A DNA stretch of 64,000 nucleotides, taken from the NCBI RefSeq assembly GCF_028453695.1, contig NC_135774.1:372001-436000 (forward strand), written 5' to 3'. This document shows, piece after piece, positions 45,517 through 58,368 of this stretch. The number at the start of each line of letters is the position of its first letter. The first letter of the stretch is position 1. This DNA is from Augochlora pura. Taxonomy: Eukaryota; Arthropoda; Insecta; Hymenoptera; Halictidae. The notes beneath the pieces were generated by a model. The model searched no databases. It had not been told where the DNA came from and saw only the letters and a list, made by a program, of their open reading frames with translations. The translations under genes and the position numbers were made by a program.

Positions 45517-48484
45517 GAGGCTGGGCTTGCTGTCAAAGTGTACAGCTGGAAGACAGAATCGAATCCGAAGGCATTTTTGTTGGCTCGATACTTTGCTTCT
45601 TTTAGATCGCTGGACATGGCAGAAGCAGGAATTTGACATTGCAATGCTCAATTAATAATTAAAGAGGACTGACGAATTTATTCGAGATGGGAGATTTGTT
45701 ATCTGAATCGACACGTGACGCTGGTTAGAAACGAAGGAACCGAGCCATTATAAAATTTAGCATTCAACTCGACGATAATTTTATTTGATTCGAATCTTTT
45801 CAATTGATCGTAACGCAATGTTATTCTACATTTAAGGAAAGAATGACGATATAGAATCGACCGAATCCTTCGAGGGCCTTGTAATCGAGTTCGCGATGGG
45901 ACGCGCGGAGAACGAGTTTCACGAAATGCTTTATCCGTTATTTATTATGGCTTCCATGAAATTACATTCTTTCGTCAGGTCTTAAATAAGGGGGGACGAC
46001 GGCGGCAGCAGAAGCTAACAACACGAAGACGAAAGAGAAGACGCTCGGCGCGACTCGGAGGATTGCGTTGCGCCGCTCGTTAATTCGAATCGTTAATGAT
46101 ATTTGCGAGGAAATATGAAATATGTATAATCGCGCGCCGACACTTCGGGCAACGGTCATTTGTTTTAACGAAGTCGCGTCGATGTTCCTTCGATCGATCG
46201 CGTGCCGTGTCAGTTCTCGATCGGATCATAGCGAGCTCGGAATCGACAAAACTCGATGTCGATGCGCGTTGCGTCCCGGCGCATCCCGCCGATTCTAAAC
46301 GGTGATTCATGGTGATTGCTGGCAGCGTAGAATGGACGAAGGACCGCGAAGAAAAAGGCGAACGGGGCAGGAAAGGCTGAAGCAGGCTTTCGAGGCGAGA
46401 GGCACCTCTTGGAACGATCGAGAGCGAGAGCGAGAGCGAGGACTAGGACGGGGTAGGGGACGAGGACGAGAACAACCCCTATTCCCTGCTCGCTCTCGCT
46501 ACTTGCCAATCTCGCTTCTACTCGCTCCGAGAGGTGTCTCTCTCTCGCCTGGAAGGCCTGGCGGCTCGTGTACCACGCGACGTCTACTCTAAACCGAGTC
46601 CCTTCTTCACGGTTCAAGTCCACGCCGTATAAATATACCCCACCGTCCATCGGCATTCCTCGAGAAAAGAGAAGCCTCTGTCCCATCCCAGGACTCTAAC
46701 CACCCCGAGGTAGTTATCATATTTTCAAACTGATTTAGGAACATGCCGCGACGACACCGTTCCACTATTTATTTCTACGCCTCTATGTCCACCGAGCTTA
46801 AAATCTAGCTGAAATCGAATCTTTCTAACGGATTACCGGACCGGACGATAAAATTCAAAGTTAACGCGCCGTAGCTCGCGCGTTTCCACGGTGAAACACG
46901 AGTATCCTGGCGGTAGGCGGCCCCTGCCGGTCGCATTAGCGCCGACACTAGATCCGAGGAGCGAGCAAGCGAATTTTTCTGGTCCCCTGTCCCTGGTGTA
47001 AAGGATACTTGCGCCTTGGCGCAGTATTTACGGTACTCCGGCCCGCGAATTCCAATCTCTAATGCGCGGAAAGTCGTTTGGGAGGGCCGACGAGCCGCCG
47101 AGCATTTGCAAGAGGGATTTTCTTCGCCGAGGGAAACGTGTTTGCGCTGAATTTCGTTTGGGCGCGGCGCTCGGCTGGGAAAGACCGCGCGAACGGGAGA
47201 CGGAAAGCGAGGGAAAAGTGGAAAAGAAAGCGGCGTTCCCGCGCGCCGCGCGAAAATGATTAATAGCGAGGCGGAGAAAGAGAGACGGCGCGACGCGACC
47301 TTGCTCGCTCCATGTGGCGGCAGCACGCGGCAACGCGATACTTATCGGCACGATTTACATCGCGGTTGAAACCGTCGACGCGTCGCGACTTTTCTGCCCG
47401 GGCCGCAGAGTGACCGAGCTTGTCCGCGTTCGCGCGCGACGTTCGTCGTGTCTCGCCGATGTCCAGAGACGATCGCAGCTCGATCGAAGCCACGAGAGAA
47501 TACTTTGGAGCTAAAGAAAAGGAGCGAGGCCCTCTCTCTCAATATTTGAACCCGGCTGTATAATGCGCGCCGCGCGATGCTCTCGCAGAGAGGCTGCCGG
47601 TAACGGTGTATGTACCTATGCCGTAGAGAGCCTGGCCGGAGGGCGCACAGGCAACGCGACGCGGCGAGACGCGACGCCTCGGGCCGGTCAATTACGCGTG
47701 ATTATCCTTCATTAAGGACGAATTCGAAGGCGAGGCAACGAGGCAGCGGGCACCGGGGAGAGCCGGCTTGCGTAATTGTGGGAATGAATCGGTCAGTTTG
47801 TTCTCGCGTCCTTTCCCGTCGGCATCTCGTCCGCATCTCGTTCGCATCTTCGGCCGCCATCTTCAGCAGCTCGCGATCCTCGCGTGCACCCACGCTGAAA
47901 ATCGCCTCGGAAAGCCCTTGGGCTGGTATGTTCGTAAACGATTGTTCTCTGCCCTCGGAAAAATCCATTCCGCGATCTCGAATGCGGACGGTTAGAGCGT
48001 GCCGGTCGAATCGGTCCCCTGTTATTGGCCGGCGAAAAGACCGCGACAGGGTTGGCCGATTAATATAATAGAATACTTCGGGAACGTCGCGTCCGAATTT
48101 TTCTACGCTCCGGTCGATTGGAACGTTCTCCCTCCATATCTCCGTACGCAACGCACCAATATTTCGTTTCGATTATTCCCCGGGCCGCGGTGGCCACGCG
48201 GTTTTATCTGCCGTTATCCGGTCCGGTGTATCATTATCGCGACAGGTTGTTTGTCTGGCGAGGCGAAGGGGGAAGCGTACCCTACGAAATGTATGCCACG
48301 AGTCAACACTCGGTGCGCGTGGTTGTTCGACTGTTTGACTTTCCCAGAGCAGAGAGGAGCGGTTCTCCAGGCCGTGTGCAAGTGTGTACGCGTGTCTACC
48401 TGCCCGCTCAGGTTCTAAGTTTCCTCAAATGTTGTCTCAGGAGGGGTTAGATAGCTCGCGTCGCGCGGCTCAACCCCAGATAAC

Positions 48485-48502
48485 GGCGCGGCGCGGCGCG
48501 GC
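48485..48502. repeat. (GGCGC)3 pentamer run
   Basis: Three perfect GGCGC units and a partial one. Confidence 0.9.
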
Positions 48503-49695
48503 TAGGCCAGACGTTCCTCCTCGAGATTAAGTTTCGTGTCCATCAAGAGGCGGACCCGGTCGCGTTGATGCAGCCATTTCAAAAATTCCAACGCTGCCCA
48601 CGACCGTCTCAACGACCACCTTCTCCCTTGTTTATCTATACGCTTCCCTTTCAACTCCTGTCTTCCTCCCGGACCGCTCCGAAATATCCTCGAGTATCTT
48701 GCCGAGCGCCGCGCCGCTCTCCAGACTGTGTGGATAGATGAATCCGAATCTCTTGGTCGCTGAGGCCCGAATGTACAGAAGCGAGGCGTCTTCCAATATC
48801 TTCTTTCTTAGGTTTACGATTCCCTCTCTCTCTCTCTCTCTAACTCTAGAAAGCGTTTTTTCCGTGGGTCGACCAACATCCTATTCAAAAAGCATGCTTC
48901 TCTAGTATCGATGAAATATCCACGATGCGAAACGTCGCGTTGATTAGCCGACGGCAAATCATAGGAAACGTTACGAGTATGTAATCGGCGTCTGCTGGTT
49001 ATTATCGGTGTCCGAAATAATTGCAGCATCTCGTCGATTTGCAATCGCCTGGCGAGCAGAGTGTCGCCTGATCTCGCGGTTTCGCAACCGCTGTCGCGAC
49101 AAATTCCGCAAAAAGAAAAGGAAAAAAATGACGAGAATGCGTCGCGTCGCGTCTCGTCGATCGATCAGAAATGGCAGCGGACGTCGGGTAGAACGCGCGC
49201 GCTTTCCTCTAGCCGCGCGCGATTCCCGCGACTCGCGAATGCGCGTACGTGTCCGCGTTCACGTATCGCGATCGAACGTATCTTCGGTGACGTTTCCTCG
49301 TCTCACCTTCGACCGAATCGCGCGATGGCGAGCTGCTAACGCGTTTCCTGCGTTTATCGGCCGGCGCGGACTGGGGCTCGGACCCGAGGCGTAAAGGTGC
49401 GCGACTCGAGCCGCGTCGCCGCATTGTCCACGAAAACTCCAACTCGATATCGCCAGGGGCAATGTCGTAAATTCTATTGGCTCGTACGCGCGTAAACGGC
49501 GATCGTTTTTCTAGAGGCGGAACGTTCGAGCGTGTTACGGCTCGCGGAGACCGCAGGCTGGCCGCCGGTTGAGAAAGAGGATATAGCAGCGAGGAGGAAA
49601 ATCAGTCGAACGGTAACTTGCTCGTTCCCGGGATTTTTAGCATTTTGTCCGTGCCTCCGCAGGCTGCTCGCTCTCGTCGGGCCACGCGTCGCTAG

Positions 49696-49725
49696 CCCGG
49701 CCCGGCCCGGCCCGGCTCGGCCCGG
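49696..49725. repeat. (CCCGG)6 pentamer array
   Basis: Six units of CCCGG, the fifth altered to CTCGG. Confidence 0.93.
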
Positions 49726-51402
49726 CGCGTCAAGGCTCGTCATACGAGTTTTCTAATGCATCTGCTTCCGAGTAAACGCCGAGCGAGCGGAGGAAAAAAG
49801 GAGAAGAAGGGGAGAAAGAAAAAGAAAACGAGGAAAAGAAGCATGTCCCCGGATCGTCCGACGCTCCTGGAAAACGCGTTGGAGCGCAGGCGCGTTATAG
49901 CCGAGTCGCTCCGCTCCGCTCCTGTCCGCGGCTATTTCTACGATCTGTCGAGTTGGCTCGCGGTCGCGGCTCGCGACAGTCGCGCGCGCGCCAAGCGGGA
50001 CAATCTCCGGGCCCCGCGGCAAAGGACTCGCTGGAAACCCCGCCTGTCTCTTAAATGAGGTCAGGCGGCTGCACTTTATTAAATGCCGCATCGCTTCCTG
50101 CTACCCCGAATCCTTTACCGCCGAAGAATACGAGAACGCGTGTCTGTCTCTTTTGCATTCGCCAGCAACGCCCGACCAATTTCCCCTGTTTCCGGACGAG
50201 CCTCGTGGAATTGTTATTTTATCCGGAGAATTTCACGAACAAACTTGTTCGCCGGTGTTGCACCTAGTTATAAAGCACCCTAGATGCCCAAACGACGCCT
50301 GGCGATCGAATCGTCGCAATTGAGAAAATAATTGTCGAGAGAAAGGCTGTCGCTCTAGCAGTTTTAGAGATTCTGAAGTAAAAAGTTACTCGATCGAGGT
50401 AGCGAAATAGCATCGAATCGAAGAACCCCTCTTATCGTTGATCAAAAGTTAGTTAAACGATAAAAAGTTTCCGCATGGAAGCGAGATAGGTTTCGCGCCA
50501 CCTTCCAGTATTATTTCTTGCCGCTTAAACGCCGTGGTTTACATTTAATCGCGATAAGTGCATAAGCTGTTGCAAAATTCAGCCGCATCATATATGGAGG
50601 ACCGAATGCTCCCCGTCGCGAGGGCATTTTTAAAAGTCAGATAGAAGCGAGCGCACAACTTCCTCCTTCCCGGGCATTCGCGACAGTCGATTTGAATAAA
50701 TTTCCAAGTCGAACGTCGCGGCCCGCCGCGCCGTTTCGGTATTCAACAAAGTGCGACCGCCGCGCTGCGCCGACGATACCGTCGAACCGACGCGATCCTA
50801 CGAATCGCCCAAATTTATTTTCTTCGGTGTTTCTATCTAATCTTATCAACCCAAATAAAGATTCTAAAAAGAAGGAGGAAAAGAAGAGGAAGAAGAAGTA
50901 TATCTCTGTCGACGCACGTGTTCCTTGCTCGCGTGATATCGACTCGTATTGATTTCCGATACGGAAAGGTGTGTCGTGGCCGTCCAAAACCCGATATTCC
51001 TTCGTCGAATCAAATCAAAGAACGTCGACCATTCCTTTTTCCGTGTTAGTTTCGATCAAGAGATTAACGTTGTAAAAGATTAAGGAATTTAGGCGAAAGC
51101 CCGATAAATCCGACGACGAATCCTCGTGTTGCGAAGAGCCGCGGCCGGAGCTCGGATAAGTCCGTTCGCCCCCTTTCCTCGGCCATTTTTGCACACGTCG
51201 CCGTCGCCAGCCGAGCGCTGCCATTACGTCGGCCGCGATAAGCTAATCGACGCTGTAAAAACCGCAGTTCACGGGTGACACCGTCGTTTCGACGACGATA
51301 TTCCCGCTGTATCGCTGTGTCGCCGACACGCGGAACGACGATAACGCGATATGGCCCGGAAACCACCTCCGATACACCTGTTTGCAGGGTGAACAGACCA
51401 TA

Positions 51403-51468
51403 CCGATGCCGATGCCGATGCCGATGCCGATGCCGATGCCGATGCCGACGCCGACGTCGATGTCGACG
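51403..51468. repeat. (CCGATG)7 array decaying to the right
   Basis: Seven perfect CCGATG units (51403-51444) are followed by CCGACG twice, TCGATG and TCGACG. The left edge is sharp and the right edge decays one base at a time. In frame it reads Met-Pro repeats, which are artefacts. Confidence 0.95.
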
Positions 51469-52356
51469 CGGATACGACGGCCTACGCGATTCGCGACGAA
51501 ATATTCAGAATTTGTTCTCGCCGTTTGGGAAATGTTCGCTCTTGCTGCGCGCATCGAATTTTTCGAGCATCGAATTCCGAAATAAAGCGGATCTCCGAGG
51601 AACGTTCTATCGCGATCCACGCGGCGGACCACCAACCGAGGATCCCCAATTTCGTGGAACGATTGTTTCCCAGGGCGGCGGCCACGATCCGCGATCGTTA
51701 GACCGGAGTGGCGCGCGAAAAAAGGGGATCGGCCGGCAAAAAATCAATATTTCGGTATACACGTTGAATTGAGATACTAGGTAGTTGACGGCGATTAGAG
51801 GAGTCGGTGTGGCCCGATTCCGGGGTGTGGATAATCGGTAATTGCACGGAATCGTGATGCCCGAATGGTCTGTCCGGCCATCAGAAACGGGAGTCTGTTC
51901 TCGAGAATGCTGCACGCCATCCTGCCTTTTATTTTTCTACCGAAGATTGTTTCGCCCTTGAGAACAAGAACGTAAATCCTGATAAAAAGGTAGCAACGCG
52001 CGAGGATGCGGTCGATAAGAATCGGTGGAACGCGTGTCGAGGAAAATATCGATTCCAATGGCGCAATTTGGTAAAGGTGCAACTAGTCGGCCATGCATCT
52101 ATAGAAGAAAAATTAAAGAGGAGTCATCTTCTAGTTCTAGGAAATGATTCGATGAAATCGGGTCGGCTTGTTTGTCGGAGCGCCAAAGAAACTGCGAGGA
52201 TTGAAATTGTATAATCGGTTGGCAGAATGACCGAAGGAGGAGGCTAGCAATTTGTTCGGGAGTCGGCAGAAACCGTTGGCGATAGAAAAATTCATTAGCG
52301 AACAGTCCGCGATGATCGCCGACTTTTAAAACACTATTAAAGATACCGCGTCGCGT

Positions 52357-52380
52357 CTCGCCCCGCCTCGCCCCGCCACG
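52357..52380. repeat. CTCGCCCCGC 10-mer run
   Basis: Two units of CTCGCCCCGC with partial copies, made of the CTCGC and CCCGC pentamers. Confidence 0.8.
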
Positions 52381-52710
52381 CCGCCGGCGGGTAAATCGCT
52401 GCCGTAGCTCGCGGAGGTTCAATTATACTAAAGGCATCAATTTCCACTACATCAATCTTCTATTAGGTCCGCGGCTCGCCTGGCATGCCGGTATCCACCG
52501 TGGCCGTGGCCCGGCTAAAACCGAAATTGAGCAGGCGGTGTGGTCCGTCGTTTCGGCAGCTGTCCACCGGGACAAATGACCGAGGAGAGTAGTCTCGCGG
52601 GCCTGATAACGCCGCGAAGCGAAGCGGGGCCGAGAGCGCAGCCGGGCGGAGTCGGTTAAAAGGAAATTAGGGTCGGCTCGCAATTCCGTGCGCGCGAAGG
52701 ACGACGCCGC

Positions 52711-52735
52711 GCCTCGCCCCGCCTCGCCTCGCCGC
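52711..52735. repeat. GCCTC/GCCCC pentamer run
   Basis: Five pentamers GCCTC, GCCCC, GCCTC, GCCTC and GCCGC. It uses the same two units as the run at 52357. Confidence 0.85.
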
Positions 52736-54447
52736 GCGGCGTTCCTCGTTTCGCCCCAAGGACGAAAGGATAATCTGCTGTCATTGAGGAGGGCCATAAT
52801 GGGCCACCCGTAAACACGTCGTCATCTTGGCGGCCGCGCGCGGCTCTCGATCGTTCCGAGCTCCGTTCGCGCAACGATTGCCTCCGTCACAGGATGAAGA
52901 AATTTTTCGGCGCGAACCGTGCGAAATTACGGGGACAGCCTCGCGACCGTAACGCGCGTCGCTTTAACGAGATCGCATCCGGACGCACCCAGCTTCGGCG
53001 GGATTCGGCGGTGGCTCTGCGAACGACTAAAACAGCGAGAAGGATCGGTGCTGGGCTCTCGGAGCAACGTCGTTCCAAGCACCTGCGTGAAAACCAGCAT
53101 CTAACGATACCGCGTAAATTGTTGCGACAGGAAGCCGCAATAGGAAGAAAACTGGTTTAATTATCACGGGGCGGCAGACGGTAATTACTTATCGATTATC
53201 GCGGTTCTCTTAAATGTGTTTGCGTTAACGGAAGACGGCAGATAACATACTCTGACCTCTCCTATCCTGATCTCTTCTTCGGAGAAGCCGTACCGTACGA
53301 GAACGTTTCGAGCAGAAGCTGTTTACTTTTTAAAACCGCCATGCTTTATCGAGCACGAAACGACTCGATTTATCTTGCAGTTTCAAAGACTGCCGCTATT
53401 CAAAGTTACTATTTGATTCCTTGTCGTCGAAACTTCTGGTAAAACTTTTATTTATCTGAAAGGCGGACTCGATGTCGCATTACTTTCGAGCGTAACCTGC
53501 GAAATTTCATGGGGTTTGTCGCTTGTCGCGGCGATTCGTTGGAACAGTCTCTACCAGGCTGACGAGGATTCGATTAAAAGGACGATTATATTTCTCAGCT
53601 GGAGCTCGATCCACGCGATCACCGAAGCCGAGCACACGGGCTGGCATGAAACCGGCCAGATGCCGACAGATTTATAAAACTCTGTTCCCGGCCGGTCGAT
53701 TTTCTTGCCGCGCTGTCGAAAATGTTCCCCATTCCCCGGGCGCGAGACGGACGATCCTCGGCGAGGAAGGACCTTCATCCTGACAAATGACGCAAGCTGC
53801 CGCGCCGGTGCCGGAATAATTACGCGGCGCTGGAAACCCGGGGTCCGGACGGCACGGAGGAAGAAAAACACCGATGCGGCTCGAGTCGGTAAGGCGGCGA
53901 TCACGGACCCCGGGGGCCATGCTTGAAAAATTAAAGCCGAGTGTCGCGACCGACCGGCGTCAAATCGTCGACCTTAAGAAAAGATCCTTTGACAAATGAA
54001 CGCACGAAAGAAAATTGAACGAGGCGCTCGGTGCGGCGCGGTCACCCTCGGCTCCTCCGCATCCGGTTCAACGCAGCTCATTCCTTAAAGATGGGGTGCT
54101 AAGTGCGCTGGATTTGTTACGGGGGAAGACAAATGCGTGGAAACGTCGATCAATTCTCCATAAAAATAGTTTCAGTGAAATCACTTGGTCGGTTCTCGGC
54201 TGACACTTTTATGTTCCCCAGCTGAAACATCCAGACGGGCAGAGAAAGTTTCCCTCTAAACGAAACAATTCTCACCGAAAGGGAAAAATTGCCGTTGACC
54301 GGTGTTAAAAAGTCGACGGCGGCAACTCTACGTGACCGCGTCCGGTCCGTGTTACGCCACGCGCTCTCGTTAACAATAGTTCGCGGACCCTCCTTTCCAG
54401 TTGGTGCCTACGCCAACGAATCTTTTCGTCCCTCGATGCGGATGAAA

Positions 54448-54474
54448 AAGAGCACGCGATTTTCACGTGCTCTT
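54448..54474. other. Perfect 9-bp hairpin with 9-base loop
   Basis: AAGAGCACG at 54448-54456 is exactly complementary to CGTGCTCTT at 54466-54474. The stem is too short for a microRNA precursor. Direct GACTC repeats start right after it. Confidence 0.7.
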
Positions 54475-54494
54475 GACTCGACTCGACTCGACTC
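54475..54494. repeat. (GACTC)4 pentamer run
   Basis: Four perfect GACTC units, the same pentamer class as the array at 39088. Confidence 0.92.
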
Positions 54495-55995
54495 GGCGCG
54501 GAGAGAAAAGCGCGCGCACGCGTGGCCTCGACCCGGCATTATTTCAGGTGTTCTTGATCTTTTAATTGCTCGCGCTTATTAGACCGCTCTGTATTCCGCG
54601 AGCGTAGTGCTACGGCTGGATTATGTAAGCGTGGAACGCCGTAAACGTGAACGTGAACGAAGCTTGCAACGAAACAGAACGAAACTGAAATTCTTTCTTC
54701 ATGAATTATTCAACTCCTTCGGCTGCTCCATCGGACTTTTAATTAATTAATTTCAGCCTTCGCGCGGGGCTCGTATCGGCGAACGGACGACAGTTTCGGG
54801 GCCGATCGGAAAGGGGGAGGGAAACTCGCGTCGAAGCCGACACGATGCTTTGCCGTTTCGAGGGCTAATTAGCGGCCGACATCGAAGACAACGGCGCTGT
54901 AATTTCCTCGTCGCAAGAAAATGCACCGTGAAACGATCGTCGCACGATTGTCACCCGCTCGCTGGCCGTGTCCGCGCGCAGCCAAATAATGACAGCGTTT
55001 CGTAACCGAGATGCCAGGCACGCGAGTCGCGCCGCGCCGCACCATGCAGCGCCGCTGCGGCTCGTTTCGCGGCGGAACGATATTAGAGAAACGTTAGTTA
55101 TTAAAGTAAACTAAGTTGGTTATCGCCGTCGACGAGCCGCAGGCGACAGCGCGTACACGCGTCCCTGCGCGTCCCAATGAGAAATAACACGCGAGACCCG
55201 GCCTTTCGGGGGCTCATTTTGAAAACACGCGGTTACTTAATTGCCCGTCATCCGGCGTGCCACCGTTCCGCTCTCTTCTTCCTGTTGCGCGGCTGCCGGG
55301 CTAAATAAAGGAACCATGGAATTAGGAAAGAGACTAATCGTTGCTGGTAACCGAGCCGACGGCAGCGATCGTTGCCACGGTTTTACCGATCGTTCGGGAA
55401 TACGCCGGAAATTGCTAGCGTCGGTGTGTAAACGCGGTTTGCTTTTAGTAGACATCGATCGGTTGCGCCTAACGAGAACGAGAATTAGGCTACTCGGAAA
55501 CATATCAAATGTTCTGGTATCTGTTTGCACCCGAATCTCTCGTTGGTCAAAATTTTGCCGCTTTCTCAATCGATCGGTGGCAAGGGAAATACGCGATCTC
55601 AAAGTGGGACCGAGTTTCGCGTATCGTCGGACTCGCGGGAGTGTCGTCTCCGGAGTTTATTTTTAAACCGGGTGCAATCAATTAGAAATCCTCTCTAAAG
55701 AGCACCGTCTACCGTCCAATTAGCACATAATTCCTCATCCTATCGCGATAACCGGTGTCCCCTTGAATCGTCGACTTTGTAATAAGGTTCGAAGGGAGTA
55801 ACGAGGCGGTGTTATTTTTAACGACAGGCAAGAAGGCGGGAGTAAAGCAGGGAGAAAGAGAGAGAGAGGGGGGGAGGGAGAGAGGATGGTCGAACGGACG
55901 GGGGAGGCACGAGAGCGAGAGTGTTTCTTTCAGCCCTGTCCACGCCGGTATAATCCAGAAATCAGATTAAACGTCGGATATCCTGCACGGGGGAC

Positions 55996-56030
55996 GTCTC
56001 CCGTCTCCCGTCTCCCGTCTCCCGTCTCCC
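55996..56030. repeat. (GTCTCCC)5 7-mer array
   Basis: Five perfect GTCTCCC units, followed by ATCCC. Confidence 0.95.
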
Positions 56031-56071
56031 ATCCCGTACAGTTTGCGAACAGCAGGAAGCTCCAGTCATTA

Positions 56072-56095
56072 GCTCGCTCGCTCGCTCGCTCGCTG
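56072..56095. repeat. (GCTC)5 tetranucleotide array
   Basis: Five GCTC units and a sixth, GCTG. Confidence 0.9.
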
Positions 56096-57388
56096 GCCCG
56101 CTCGGCAGGCCCCTCGCGCATCCTCCGCGACGCGACACACTCCGATTCACGCATTGAACGAGTCACAGCGTGTTGCACACGCACACCGGCCGCGCGGCGG
56201 CCATGTGTCGCGTGTGCACCGACCATGCAAACACGGGGGGAGCATCGCGAATCCGAGAATACCGACGCAGACCGCACGGTTTAACCCGAAACTTGACCAA
56301 ATTATAGTAATTGCGACGATCGCGTCACCGATACTCGCGCAACATGTCGCTCCGCTCCGCGAAAAGATTCGTGGGCAAATTTTCAAAATCTATGCAAGCT
56401 AGGATACGCAACCGCGGCACAGAATCGAGCGATTCTTTCATAGAGAAGGATAGAGTAGGGAAAAATTTCCGAGCGGTCCCGAGACGACGATACGAGAGTC
56501 CTCTCTTCGACTTTCACACCTTATTGCGACGCTGCGAAACACGATTCAGTCCGTGGAACAAAAGTCCGGCGACAGACACGCGGTCGCGTGCATCAACACG
56601 GTATACCGTGTCATTTTACCGCAACGTTATACGCGCTTACGCGACACGATGCAAAAGTCGATGCACCTTCCCGTTGCAGCAGCGGCGCGGCTCGACGTGC
56701 CAGCTCGGATAGATGGTCGTATTTTCCGCCGATATAACGGCGATTAAAGCGTTCGCGTCCGTGTTTCTTCCGTTGGTGGGTACCAATTAACCGCGGTACG
56801 GGCTGCGCGAAGAAACGCGAAGGAGATCCGACGATCTCCCACGGTCGAGACGAAGAGGATACGTTGTCGTGAAACCGGAAGATCGGTGAATCCTTGATCG
56901 AGGGATCTGTGCGAACGGCGAGCTTCCAGCAAGCGGTAAGCGTACGATTCGTTAACGATCGTCGACTCGATCGAGGATCGAGGCTACCTCCTCGGAATTT
57001 ATACGATCGTTCCAGAAAAATCTCGATATTTTTGGCAAAGGTTAACGCATTCGCATCGTCAGCCCCGATTCGATGATCCTGCGTTCGCAGTCCGCGCGCG
57101 TTTCCTGCAACTTTGCGAACTGTTTGTGTACTTGAATCGAAACAGAGCCGACTAATTAGCGTCGACGGACCAAAGACCGAGTCGCGCTGTTAGAGTAACC
57201 AATTTATGAACGCTTCTTTGGCTCGCCACCGAGACGATAGCTGCCCTCGCGTCGCTCGTGGCCGTTCGCTCGAGAAAAACCGTCGTCGCCCCTGGCCGTT
57301 GGGCCGATGGAGCGTATACGTCGGTGTCTCGGTGACGCGCGAGGAATTCTTCGACGGATTATTATGGGTGCTGCGTCGCCGATGGTCC

Positions 57389-57410
57389 GGTCGGTCGGTC
57401 GGTCGGTCGG
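57389..57410. repeat. (GGTC)5 tetranucleotide array
   Basis: Five GGTC units after a GGTCC start. Confidence 0.92.
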
Positions 57411-57651
57411 ATCGCGAAAGAACGCGGCTCGATAATCGACGATATCGACGACTGCGCCCGCGGATAATGGGCACCCGATTCCATAGGTCGCGTCGCGTCG
57501 CGTTCTTTCGTCGATTCGAGAGTGAACGCGATTCTCGTCCCAATAAAATTCTCCGGGAATTTCGTCCGCGGTTTTGCCGACATATTTTCCAGTGCCCTTC
57601 TTCCGATCGTTGCGAAACGCGAGATTCTTCGAGTCGCGGCGCAACGTGCCG

Positions 57652-58368
57652 ATGAAAACAAGGAAATATGTCCGATGGTCGCGCGCGAGCCGTCGAATTG
57701 GATTCTCGAAGCAGAGTCATCTGTTCGTTTCGGTCAACGTCCCACGAGCTCGGATTCGCGATGAAAGTATACGGTGGATGCCCGTGACACGTTCACATGA
57801 CCCTTTTCCGCGGCACGGCGTCACAGTTCTCATGAAACAATATACGCGTATGCGAACGGGAGACGCGGCGCGGCACGGCGCGGCGCGTCGTTACGATACT
57901 TCCGGCGCGCCGCGGTGGACGGCCGGCTCTACCTCGTACGTCAAAATAGGAATAACGCATACCATTAACCCGCTACTGCTCTTGATAACATGGCATTCGT
58001 TACCGGTCTGCCGATTACGTATATTTTTTGGAGAACGTTTATTCCGTGCAAAGAAAATACCCTGTATCTTTTCTATGTATTGTTGGTTTAAACCCCAAAC
58101 TCGCGTGTCCCGATATCATCGTAATTATCTTTTAGATTTTGATTTATCCTGTTTTGCTTTCAATCGGTTTGCGGCTAATCCTGTGGCAATGATACTCGGA
58201 AGAAAATTACTCAAGCTCTTTCACTTGGAACGTCCTAGGTCGATGGGTTCTGTTCGGCCGTCTTCGGCGACCGGCGACCGGCGACCGGTGACCGATCGCT
58301 CCGATTTCCGAGGGACGACGTCGGTCACGAGGCCGGCTCGCGCCGCTTCGCGAGCTCTCGTGTGCTAG
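57652..58368 (+). CDS. Unrecognised 238-codon open frame (doubtful)
   Basis: Opens with ATG at 57652 and ends with TAG at 58366-58368. The first third is Arg-rich and crosses a GGCGC-type run. Residues around 105-190 come from the AT-richer patch and are hydrophobic and aromatic, with a Leu-rich stretch (NPLLLLITW) and several Cys and Phe. The end crosses the CGGCGAC array. The frame stays open through AT-rich sequence, which is mildly unusual, but it also needs two simple repeats to reach this length. No family, signal peptide or splice sites are recognised. Probably chance. Confidence 0.12.
   Translation: MKTRKYVRWSRASRRIGFSKQSHLFVSVNVPRARIRDESIRWMPVTRSHDPFPRHGVTVLMKQYTRMRTGDAARHGAARRYDTSGAPRWTAGSTSYVKIGITHTINPLLLLITWHSLPVCRLRIFFGERLFRAKKIPCIFSMYCWFKPQTRVSRYHRNYLLDFDLSCFAFNRFAANPVAMILGRKLLKLFHLERPRSMGSVRPSSATGDRRPVTDRSDFRGTTSVTRPARAASRALVC
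57865..57888. repeat. Degenerate GGCGC/GGCAC run
   Basis: Units GGCGC, GGCAC, GGCGC, GGCGC. Another site of the GGCGC family. Confidence 0.83.
58265..58292. repeat. (CGGCGAC)4 7-mer array
   Basis: Three perfect CGGCGAC units and a fourth, CGGTGAC. Confidence 0.92.

Larger units (their letters stand above)
45001..50000. other. Non-coding spacer, 45-50 kb
   Basis: 45.52-46.3 kb is AT-richer and array-free. 46.4-47.3 kb, 47.7-48.4 kb and 48.55-49.68 kb are CpG-rich with scattered short repeats. Frames of 140-173 codons lie on both strands and overlap each other antisense, with Arg/Ser/Pro-rich products. No gene, RNA gene or element is recognised. Confidence 0.55.
50001..55000. other. Non-coding spacer, 50-55 kb
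   Basis: 50.1-51.38 kb, 51.5-52.3 kb and 52.9-54.4 kb are mostly array-free, mixed sequence with AT-rich patches. No frame exceeds about 165 codons, and the longest one crosses the CCGATG array. One strong hairpin lies at 54448. Nothing supports a gene. Confidence 0.55.

Noticed and set aside
30079..46620. T-arm-like GGTTCRA sequences that might belong to tRNA genes (near 30079-30100 and 46608-46620)
   Set aside because: The bases around the loops do not pair into a T-stem, and no acceptor or anticodon arms can be drawn.
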